Shown here: in pieces, positions 1 through 8,109 of the stretch | Layout of the letters: every line of letters starts with the position of its first letter | Numbering within the stretch: position 1 is the first letter of the stretch | Source: Tateyamaria pelophila | GTDB taxonomy: Bacteria > Pseudomonadota > Alphaproteobacteria > Rhodobacterales > Rhodobacteraceae | Assembly: GCF_019966495.1 (NCBI RefSeq) | Contig: NZ_JAIMIA010000053.1 | Location: 1 to 32,499 of the forward strand | Direction of reading: 5' to 3' | Length of the DNA stretch: 32,499 nucleotides | Position numbers and translations under genes: made by a program | Notes under the pieces: model-generated | What the model saw: the letters and a program-made list of their open reading frames with translations, nothing else | What the model was told of the DNA's origin: nothing | Databases searched by the model: none

Positions 1-410
1 TCAGACAGAGCCGCCCGGTTCTCTGCGGTCGCCAGTCCCTCGGTCTCGAACCGGCCCATCTGCGACGTGGATGCGGCATGCGCATCGACGGCACGGCCAC
101 CGACAACCTGGCGCATCACGGGATCGAGCGCGAGACGGTCGGCGTCATTGACGTCCCCGTATCCTGCCAACCGGCCGTAGACCGATTGCCGAAACAGCCC
201 GTCGAGCCGGTGGATCGTGTTCTTGCCACGGCGATTATCGCACAGGGCAGCAGACGCCAGATTGGACAGACCGAGCGCGTCATCAAGCTCGCGCATCACC
301 AGAAGGCCGCCATCCGAACTGAGCTGAGCGCCCCGGAATTCCAGCCGCACGCGAGGGTCAAAATCCACACGATCTGCCCGCTGCAAGCCCGCACCCTCTG
401 GGTGATCCAT
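1..410 (-). CDS. IS1380-family transposase, N-terminal part (runs off left edge)
   Basis: Reading the minus strand from the ATG at 408-410 gives about 136 uninterrupted residues to the window edge, starting MDHPEGAGLQRADRVDFDPR. Segments such as LSSDGGLLVMRELDDALGL, GLFRQSVYGRLAGY, DADRLALDPVMRQVVGG and SQMGRFETE are what I know from the N-terminal region of IS1380-family DDE transposases. The catalytic core would lie outside the window. Transposases of this family cut and rejoin the element ends. The gene reads away from the neighbouring methyltransferase fragment, so its 5' side faces the broken gene. No stop or frameshift is seen in the visible part, so the element may be complete and active. 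The family call is by recognition of conserved wording, not by search. Confidence 0.85.
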   Translation of the reverse strand, partial: MDHPEGAGLQRADRVDFDPRVRLEFRGAQLSSDGGLLVMRELDDALGLSNLASAALCDNRRGKNTIHRLDGLFRQSVYGRLAGYGDVNDADRLALDPVMRQVVGGRAVDAHAASTSQMGRFETEGLATAENRAALS

Positions 411-480
411 GAAACACATCCTCCGCAGCAACCAACGCCATGATATATATAGAAAATATCACGTTCAAGACAGCGAAATC
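1..480 (-). mobile_element. End of an IS1380-family insertion sequence
   Basis: The transposase start at 410 is followed by about 60-70 non-coding bases before recognisable methyltransferase coding sequence begins. The IS right end should therefore lie between 411 and roughly 530; 480 is a nominal boundary. I could not identify the terminal inverted repeat because the other end is not in the window, and I could not confirm a 4-base target duplication for the same reason. An AT-rich stretch at 441-460 (tgatatatat and following) could hold the transposase promoter. Confidence 0.6.
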
Positions 481-497
481 AGAGATCTACTTGGGGA

Positions 498-1706
498 ATG
501 CGGGAAGCACTCACACTTGAAATTATGGGAAGAACTAAGGGGCTAAGATCCACCGAAATTGAGCTTCAGTCCTCTAGTTTCGCTAACCAGAGTGATGCTG
601 AATCGGAGGGGTCGATACGACGCCAAACCCATTGGCCGGATGCTACTGGTCCATTTTTCGTTTCGGGACCCTCTCTCTACCCGCTGAATCCCTTGACGAA
701 GACTCCAAGGAGGCTCTGCTCAACTCCAAAGCACTATGATTCGATCGATCTATCGGACGTAGACTCAGGTTATCGACCCAGATCGAATTTCCTGCTTGCC
801 GAGAACATTCATCAACAGGATGGCTTCAACGTCAGGTGTCAGTGGGACCACACACGATTATTCTCTAACAACTTCCGATTCGTCTTCAGAAGAAGGATCG
901 ACGTTGGAACGGAGCGCAGTCTTTGTGGGGCCGTTATGCCTCCGGAAGCACTCCATGCTCACCAGCTCACAAGCATAGCATTTCGTCAAGAACGTCATTT
1001 GCTTAATGCCGCTGCACTTTGGAGCTCGCTGCTGTATGACTTTGCAGTAAAGGCGATGCGGCAAGGAGACGTTTATCCCAGCACGCTCTTGAGCCTTCCG
1101 TATGTCAATTTGCCAGACCATGCCCTCCTTCGTGTGCTTCAGTTGAACTGCGTTACGGAAGACTACGCCGATCTTTGGAACAGGAATATAGGCTTGGTTT
1201 CCGCGATAGCATCACCTTGGCAGAGTATGGCGGTAGGGCTCGGCCTAGACAGTAACCCACCTACTGATTGGCGCCCGGCTTGCGCTTTGCGATCTCCACT
1301 CGCAAGACGGCTTGCTACGATTGAAATCGACGTCTTGATAGCCCAAGAACTAGGTCTTGAACTCGAAAACCTCCTAAACCTTCTGACTGCTTTCCCAGTT
1401 CTAATACAGAATGAAGCGGAAACATTCTTTGATCAGCTTGGGAAGGTTGTTTGGACGACTGCAAGCGGCTTTCAGCGGTCGGGCTACCAAGAAGACGGTC
1501 GGCGGCCTGATCGCAAGAAATGGGAAGGTATTCTAGCTCAGCCGCCAAGTGAGCTGACGTGCACCGCCATCGACGACACGATGCCCGGCGGCCCCCGCAC
1601 AGTCATCCGCCACTTCGTCGGCCCCTTCACCCAATGCGACCGGATCGAGGACTACCGCCGTGCGTGGGCCCATTTCGAGCGGCTGAAATCCAAGGACGCA
1701 GCCTGA
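498..1706 (+). pseudogene. C-terminal remnant of a large Eco57I-like DNA methyltransferase
   Basis: The 402 residues match the C-terminal, target-recognition part of large adenine-specific Eco57I/type IIG-like methyltransferases. Recognisable blocks are GSIRRQTHWP, FVSGPSLYPLNPLTKTPR, SLCGAVMPPEALHAH, LLNAAALWSSLLYDF, EIDVLIAQELGLELENLL, and the terminal block DDTMPGGPRTVIRHF with CDRIEDYRRAWAHFE. The SAM-binding motif and the NPPY catalytic motif are absent; whole family members are usually above 1000 aa. The frame is open only from 453, after a TAG at 450-452 inside or next to the IS1380 end. The ATG at 498 has only a weak GGGG upstream, so translation is doubtful. The stop at 1706 is 1 base from the helicase start, so this was the first gene of a coupled operon. 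G+C is about 50-60% in most of the gene and rises sharply near 1550. Most likely a gene broken by the IS; the N-terminal half could lie left of the element. Confidence 0.75.
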
Positions 1707-1707
1707 T

Positions 1708-4700
1708 ATGAACCCGATCCTCCTTGCCCGTCATGTTCAGGAAAGCCTGCGCGAGCTCGTCCACACGACGCTCAACACCACGAGCCATGCCTTCGAGGGC
1801 ACGGTGGATCGGTTCCTCGATCAGCCGGGGAACTTCATCAAGGGCCCGTGGATCTCGGTCGACATGCCGTTCCGGCAGATTGACGGGGCGGCGGATGGCA
1901 GTTGGGTTCAACCCTTTGCTGAGGTCCCGCTGCGGTTCGCGCCCTACCAGCACCAGCTCGACGCGTTTGAGCGGCTGGGCGGCGACACCCCGCGCTCAAC
2001 CCTCGTCGCCACCGGCACCGGCTCGGGCAAGACCGAGTCTTACCTCTGGCCGATCCTAGAACATTGCCGTCAGAACAAGGGCAAGCCGGGGATCAAGGCG
2101 ATCCTGATCTACCCGATGAACGCGCTGGCCAGTGACCAGGCCCGGCGGATTGCGGCGGCCATTACTGAAATCGGTGCGCTGGACGGGGTGCGCGCAGGGA
2201 TCTACGCCGATGCCGAGCCAAAAAACGCGACCCATGCTGTGACGGCCGACAGCATCATCACCCACCGCGAGACGATGCGGCGGAACCCGCCCGACATTCT
2301 GCTCACCAACTACAAGATGCTCGATTATTTGCTTCTGCGCGGCCGCGACAAACCGCTGTGGGGGGCGAACGATCCCGAGACCCTGCGCTTTCTCGTGGTC
2401 GACGAGATGCACACCTTTGACGGGGCGCAGGGCGCGGACCTGGCGCTGCTGCTGCGCCGGTTGAAGTATCGGCTCGGCACGCCCGAGCGGCACCTCGTGT
2501 GCGTCGGGTCGTCTGCCACGCTTGGGTCAGGCGAAGAGGCCGCGACCGAACTGCGCGGCTATGCCGAGACAATCTTCGGAGAGCCGTTCGATGAGGGTGA
2601 GGGTGCCGTCATCCGCGAGACCCGGAAGACTCCGAACGAGGTATTTGGCGACCCCGAATACCTCGACCGCCCCGAACCTGCGGCGATTCATTCGGCTCTT
2701 CAGGAGGCGGAAGACCTGGACCAGTCGAATGCCGCGCGACGGCTTGCCCTCTGCCTCTTCCCAGACGATGCCGATCCTGACCTTGCGTTCCTGCGGGAGA
2801 TTGACCCGGCCGATCCGGCCTGGCGGATCGCACTCGGGGACCGGCTTCTTGAGCATCATCTCTGCCAGCGGACGCTCAAGATCATTGCCGAGCATCTGGG
2901 CCCCGCCTCGTTTATGGCGATCTCCGCGGGCCTCGCCCAAGTGCGTGTGTTGCGCGACTGGGAGCCCGAAGATCACCGCGCTCTTGCCGAGTTGGTAGTC
3001 GCCCTTGTCGCTTGGGCGCGCTCCGGCGAAACCGAGAGCCCGCGTCCTCTGTTCAACGTTCGGGTGCAAATGTGGGTCCGGGAAATGTCTCGGATGGTCA
3101 CGAACCTGCCACGCCTCGAGGCGGGTGTGCGGCGGTCGGAGATGGACCTGTTCCACGCGCTCGACCTAGATCGCCATGTTCTGCGGCGCTCACTGCCGGT
3201 GGTGAATTGCAACCGCTGTGGTGCTACCGCACATGTCGGGCGTCTCAATCCCGGCTCACGGTCCTGCTGGGCTCCACTCGACCAACTCTATGAGGAATTC
3301 TTTGACGAGAACGGGGGAGAAAGGATCCGGCTCTTCTATCACGATTTCATCGACCGGATGATCCAAGCGAGCGGCGGCAGCGGCCAGATTGTGAAAGGGC
3401 TGCTCGACGCGGAGTCGATCGAGTTCACCCCTGCCGATCACGACGGTCTAGAGCCTGGCCCAGCAGCGCCCGTCTGGATGTATAACCCCACCGACACGCA
3501 GGGGCGGATCGACCGGACTTGCCCGGCCTGCGGTCAGGCCCGAGGGCTCCTTCTCTTTGGAATGCGGGCCGCCCGGTTGACGACTGGGGTGATTGGAACT
3601 CTGTATACTTCTGAGCAGAACGAAGAGAATGCGCTGGCGAAACCGCGCTTCCTCATGTTCTCAGACTCGGTGCAAGATGCGGCGCACCGGGCCGCCGTAG
3701 CAGAGACCCGCAACGCGCTCTCAGTCTATCAGAAGTCCTTGTTCAGCGCTCTGAAAAGCTCAGAGTCCGGCCAGATGACACTGCGCGACGTGATCGAAAA
3801 AGTTCCGGCTGCGTACCTCGACTCCCTTGGAGCGGATGATTTCACAGCGCTCTTCATTTCCAAAGAGCAGACTTGGCGCCGCCGATACCAGGACCTAATC
3901 CGAGACAGCATATCGATCGCAGATCCTGTGTTTCTCGAGCATATGCGAGTTCGGCTTGGCTGGGAGTATTTTGTAGACCTGAGCTACAGAGCCCATTTCA
4001 GCCACACGCTCGAAGTCAACGGGATGGCTTCGGCAGACGTTGCCGCCGCCCGCTTACTCGCCTCGGCGGAGCGTCTCGGACGCGAGTTTCGGAATACGCT
4101 GCCGGGTGCCCCCGAGATCGACCCTGGCCGACTGGCCCAATTCCTGTCCGGGGTAGTGCAGCGGATGTGTAGACAGGGCTCGGTCGCGCACCCGTACCTC
4201 GTTAGCGCGGTTGCGACGAGCCAAGGCGGGCGCGGCCTCAATTGGTTCGGAGCGGCAGCTCATATGGGACTCGGTCGGACCGGTACTCTACCCGCTCCAA
4301 ATCACTGGAGGGGGCTCGCACCAATCCCCATTACACTTCAGAGTGGCCCACCCGGGTTTGAGCGGATTACCCGGAGCCAAGTCTCGAACTGGTATCGCGA
4401 CTGGCTGTTTCGGGTCCTTGGCCCAGTTGATCTCCGGCTCGGGACGGATCCGGAGTCGGTCTATCCAATCGTCCTTAATCGTCTAGAGGCGGACGCGCTC
4501 ATCCGTCGTGTGAACGGTCCGGATGGCCAAAATCGCCATGCCTGGCTGCTTGAGCCAGAGCAAGTCACTGTTTCGACGGCTACCGCTGATTTCGCCTGCG
4601 GCAGGTGTGGGCGACGCGAAACTGTAATTGTGGAGAAGGCCGAGCAGACACTCGGATCCCCCTGCACCAGGATTGGCTGCGAAGGACTACTAGAGACCTG

Positions 4701-7700
4701 CTCCCAACCGCCGCGTCCCGCCCTGCGCCGTTCTCTAGTATCCAACCGGAACCATCGGGTCGTAGCTCGCGAGCATACCGGGATACTTGAGGCGGAGGAG
4801 CGGCTTCGGGTGGAGACCGGTTTCATCAAAGGGGAAGCTCGTTGGTCGCCGAACCTGATTTCAGCCACCCCGACCCTCGAGATGGGGATCGATATCGGGG
4901 ACCTTTCGACCTTGCTCCTCAGTTCTGTCCCTCCGGAGGAGGCAAATTACGTCCAGCGTATGGGGCGAAGTGGGCGCCGAGACGGGAACGCATTGAACCT
5001 GGTTCTGGCCAACGCGCGACCGCACGACCTTCAGTTCTGGGAGGACCCGACCCCGATGCTGGCCGGGCAAGTGCGCCCACCGGGCGTATTCCTGGCTGCG
5101 GAGGAGGTGCTCCTGCGTCAGGTGACCGCGTTCACCCTCGATGCCTATGTGTCGGAATCTACAGAGAGTGGGGACTACGGAAAGGTTCGAGATGTTCTGA
5201 AGCGTCGGGCGGCTGGGGCGACCGAGGGTTTCCCGGTTGAGTGGCTAGAACTCGTTAAGAAACGCGGAGCAGAATTCGCAGACATCTTCCTGTCAGGACT
5301 ACCACCTGAGGTGCAAAATCGGGTGGACCTCGCGGACCGAATCCGGACCTATCTGACCGGAGCCGACACACGTTCGATTGGATGGCGAGTCGGAGCAGCG
5401 TTCGACGCCGCTGCAGAGGAGAGAGCTCGGCTACTTCAGAAGCGCGAGGAAGCCACACGCGAGCTGGAGCGGTTGCGACGGCGGCGAGCAGAACTTACGG
5501 ATCAGGAGTTCGAAAAACGCGAAAAGGAAATTTCCCGCGATCGAACAGAGATCAACCGATTGATCCGTAATGGTATTGACGATGTCCCGGTCATCAAGTT
5601 CCTGACCGACAAGGGTGTTTTGCCGAACTATGCCTTCCCCGAAGAAGGCGTGAAGCTAACCTCGATCCTTTCCCGTCGAAACGATTCCGCAAAGGATGAG
5701 GACGGGCTGCTGTACCTAGAGTATTCCCGGCCTGCAAGTTCCGCCCTTTCTGAATTCGCTCCTGGTCAGTTCTTTTATGCGAACGGCCGCCAAGTTCAGA
5801 TTGAGCGAATTGAGATTGGAAAAGAGGATCTTACTGCGTGGACCTTTTGTCCCTCCTGCTCCCATGTCGCGCGGCGACTTGAGGGCGCGGAGGCTCGTGT
5901 CTGCCCGCGCTGCGGGGATGAGATGTGGTCCGATACCGGCTCGCAGCACGATGTAGTGCAGCTAAAGTCAGTCATTTCGGTCGACAGCGAGGAAAAGGCG
6001 GTCATCCGGGATCTGGACCAGCGGGATCAACGGCAGTTCGACCGGGTCCTGATGCCGTTCCACGGACCAGAAGACATCGCCACTTCTTGGTTCACAAGTC
6101 GCGAGAGTGGGCCACCTTTCGGCTTCGAATTCATTCCGCACTGCACGTTCCGGGACTTCAATTTCGGCCCGAAATCCTCAGTTCCTGGACCAAAGATCGC
6201 CGGGGATAATCGCTCCGCACAGCCGTTTCGTATTTGTAGGCACTGCGGCACCCTACAAAACCGACCCCGAGGCGAGGACGATCGTGGAACCCACCCACCG
6301 AACTGCCTTGTGTCACGAGAGCCGGAACTTGCGCGGGACCGATGGGAGACAGATGTATTCCTGATGCGTGGCTTCGATACAGAGGCGATCCGGATTGTGA
6401 TCCCGGTCGTTGGTGAGGCCGATGATGACGACCTCAAGAGTTTCGTCGCTGCAATTAACCTTGGAATGCGTCGGCACTTTGCCGGAAAAGTGGACCACAT
6501 CCGGTCCACCATCTTTGAGGCTCGGCTTGACGGTATGGCCACAGTCCGAAGCCTCTATCTCTACGACTCGGTCCCGGGCGGATCCGGCTACCTGCGTCAG
6601 ATCGCAGAACATCCTGACACAATGCGCGCAGTAATCATGCGCGCTGCGCAGGCGCTGCGAGACTGCCCATGCAATCAGGAAGCGGACAGAAACGGATGTT
6701 TCCGATGCGTCAAACCCTACCGGGCACAGTTTGGTCCCGGCGAGCCGGATAGGGATAGAGCGCGGCAGTTGATGGAGGCGATCCTTCAGAAATGGGACAG
6801 CCTGACACGAACAGAAACTGGGATCGATGAGTCAATCCGCGGTGCGTTGGTTGAGAGTGCACTTGAAAAGCGGCTCTTGCGCGCGCTCTCTGAACTCTAC
6901 GGGGATGGAGCGCTGACGCCGCAAGTGCTCGCGGGCGGGCGGCGAGGCTTTGTGCTACGGACAGGCCACCCTGATGCGCCGCGACTGTGGACAATCGAGC
7001 CGCAGGTTCAGATCGACGCTCGATTCAGGGGCCTTCCAAAGAAGCGGATCGACTTCCTGCTCACCCCTGTCGGCCGGGCGGGGTCTCGTCCACTGGTAAT
7101 CGAGATGGATGGGCTCGAATACCACGCTGGCACTGTCGCCCAGGACCTTCTGGACCGGCTGACCATGATCCGGTCCGGGGACGTCGATGTGTGGACACTT
7201 TCCTGGAAAGACCTGGATCCAGTGGACGTAACAGCACAGAATCCGCTTTCGGAGCAGAGTCTTGGGGCTGTGAAGGTCGGACCTCTTGGAAGAGTACTCG
7301 CGCATCCAAGTTTTGCGCCCTTCGCTGACACGGTCCGCGCCTTCCAGACCGGTAGCTCACTCGCCGCGCTCAAGCGCTTGCTTGATGGGAAGGCAGAGGA
7401 AGATCGCACCGCGCTTTCCGTCCTGATCCGTGCACTTGTCGCAACAGGGCGACCGATTGATCAACTACCGAGAGCGGCCAGCCTCTCAGAAGAGGGGAGC
7501 GGTTTTCTTTTGACACCTGGCCTTACTGAACATGTCGGAACTGGAGCGCTCGACCTCTACCTCGCCTGCAAGAAAATCTCTCCGACCGAATGGCTTGAAA
7601 CGGACCAAGACCTGCGGCTCCTGCTGCGTGCCGAGTTGCCGATACCAGGAGAGTCACCCGCCGCGAAAGCGATTTACACGGATTCGTGGCGTGGCCTCTG

Positions 7701-8109
7701 GCGACTCGTGAACCTGTTCCAGAGGGTCCGGGGGTTTCATGTCGAGACTGATGGATTAGACACACTGTCCCCACCTGACATTTCCATCAAGGCGGAGGCT
7801 CCCGATGGTGGGATTGAGGCGCGCGCTTGGGCTGAGGCGCGGGCGCTCTGCGACGAAGCATTCCATTCCCTGATCGATGCGTTGATTGCCGCTGAGACGC
7901 CAGGGCCAGACCACTTTGGAGACGACCTACTCTCCGGGGGACGGGTCATTGGCATGATGGAGTTTGGTTGGTCCGCAGCAGGTGTCGCCGTCGCGGAAGA
8001 GGCACACGAGGAGGTTGGCTGGTCATTGATCACGTTCGATCCAGACACGAACGCGGTCGGAGAGACCGTCACCAGAGTTTTGCAGGCGCTTGAGGGGGCA
8101 CAATCATGA
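1708..8109 (+). CDS. Giant DEAD/DEAH-like helicase with DUF1998 region and C-terminal PD-(D/E)XK-like nuclease
   Basis: A 2133-aa protein. Helicase lobe 1 carries Walker A GTGSGKTES (about residues 104-112), a DEMH box (about 232-235) and SATLG (from about 269). Lobe 2 carries SATPTLEMGIDIG (from 1052) and the arginine-finger motif MGRSGRR (from 1085). Cys pairs suggest zinc sites at CNRCG (about 501), CPACG (about 605), CGRCG (about 970), CPSC/CPRC (about 1382-1405) and CRHCG (about 1511). A coiled coil rich in Glu/Arg lies around 1237-1288. The DUF1998 signature follows: LYLYDSVPGGSGYL (about 1615-1630) and the CPC...C..C cluster from 1653. Near the C-terminus, RIDFLL (D1782) and VIEMDG (E1799, D1801) fit a PD-(D/E)XK/Vsr-like nuclease. 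The architecture resembles DruE of Druantia, or DrmA and DrmB of DISARM joined. The role is probably ATP-driven translocation on, and cleavage of, foreign DNA. The next gene overlaps by 4 bases. Defence function is inferred. Confidence 0.85.
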   Translation: MNPILLARHVQESLRELVHTTLNTTSHAFEGTVDRFLDQPGNFIKGPWISVDMPFRQIDGAADGSWVQPFAEVPLRFAPYQHQLDAFERLGGDTPRSTLVATGTGSGKTESYLWPILEHCRQNKGKPGIKAILIYPMNALASDQARRIAAAITEIGALDGVRAGIYADAEPKNATHAVTADSIITHRETMRRNPPDILLTNYKMLDYLLLRGRDKPLWGANDPETLRFLVVDEMHTFDGAQGADLALLLRRLKYRLGTPERHLVCVGSSATLGSGEEAATELRGYAETIFGEPFDEGEGAVIRETRKTPNEVFGDPEYLDRPEPAAIHSALQEAEDLDQSNAARRLALCLFPDDADPDLAFLREIDPADPAWRIALGDRLLEHHLCQRTLKIIAEHLGPASFMAISAGLAQVRVLRDWEPEDHRALAELVVALVAWARSGETESPRPLFNVRVQMWVREMSRMVTNLPRLEAGVRRSEMDLFHALDLDRHVLRRSLPVVNCNRCGATAHVGRLNPGSRSCWAPLDQLYEEFFDENGGERIRLFYHDFIDRMIQASGGSGQIVKGLLDAESIEFTPADHDGLEPGPAAPVWMYNPTDTQGRIDRTCPACGQARGLLLFGMRAARLTTGVIGTLYTSEQNEENALAKPRFLMFSDSVQDAAHRAAVAETRNALSVYQKSLFSALKSSESGQMTLRDVIEKVPAAYLDSLGADDFTALFISKEQTWRRRYQDLIRDSISIADPVFLEHMRVRLGWEYFVDLSYRAHFSHTLEVNGMASADVAAARLLASAERLGREFRNTLPGAPEIDPGRLAQFLSGVVQRMCRQGSVAHPYLVSAVATSQGGRGLNWFGAAAHMGLGRTGTLPAPNHWRGLAPIPITLQSGPPGFERITRSQVSNWYRDWLFRVLGPVDLRLGTDPESVYPIVLNRLEADALIRRVNGPDGQNRHAWLLEPEQVTVSTATADFACGRCGRRETVIVEKAEQTLGSPCTRIGCEGLLETCSQPPRPALRRSLVSNRNHRVVAREHTGILEAEERLRVETGFIKGEARWSPNLISATPTLEMGIDIGDLSTLLLSSVPPEEANYVQRMGRSGRRDGNALNLVLANARPHDLQFWEDPTPMLAGQVRPPGVFLAAEEVLLRQVTAFTLDAYVSESTESGDYGKVRDVLKRRAAGATEGFPVEWLELVKKRGAEFADIFLSGLPPEVQNRVDLADRIRTYLTGADTRSIGWRVGAAFDAAAEERARLLQKREEATRELERLRRRRAELTDQEFEKREKEISRDRTEINRLIRNGIDDVPVIKFLTDKGVLPNYAFPEEGVKLTSILSRRNDSAKDEDGLLYLEYSRPASSALSEFAPGQFFYANGRQVQIERIEIGKEDLTAWTFCPSCSHVARRLEGAEARVCPRCGDEMWSDTGSQHDVVQLKSVISVDSEEKAVIRDLDQRDQRQFDRVLMPFHGPEDIATSWFTSRESGPPFGFEFIPHCTFRDFNFGPKSSVPGPKIAGDNRSAQPFRICRHCGTLQNRPRGEDDRGTHPPNCLVSREPELARDRWETDVFLMRGFDTEAIRIVIPVVGEADDDDLKSFVAAINLGMRRHFAGKVDHIRSTIFEARLDGMATVRSLYLYDSVPGGSGYLRQIAEHPDTMRAVIMRAAQALRDCPCNQEADRNGCFRCVKPYRAQFGPGEPDRDRARQLMEAILQKWDSLTRTETGIDESIRGALVESALEKRLLRALSELYGDGALTPQVLAGGRRGFVLRTGHPDAPRLWTIEPQVQIDARFRGLPKKRIDFLLTPVGRAGSRPLVIEMDGLEYHAGTVAQDLLDRLTMIRSGDVDVWTLSWKDLDPVDVTAQNPLSEQSLGAVKVGPLGRVLAHPSFAPFADTVRAFQTGSSLAALKRLLDGKAEEDRTALSVLIRALVATGRPIDQLPRAASLSEEGSGFLLTPGLTEHVGTGALDLYLACKKISPTEWLETDQDLRLLLRAELPIPGESPAAKAIYTDSWRGLWRLVNLFQRVRGFHVETDGLDTLSPPDISIKAEAPDGGIEARAWAEARALCDEAFHSLIDALIAAETPGPDHFGDDLLSGGRVIGMMEFGWSAAGVAVAEEAHEEVGWSLITFDPDTNAVGETVTRVLQALEGAQS

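Noticed and set aside
78-443. Plus-strand 121-codon frame at the left edge
   Set aside because: It is the shadow of the IS1380-family transposase, which reads convincingly on the minus strand.
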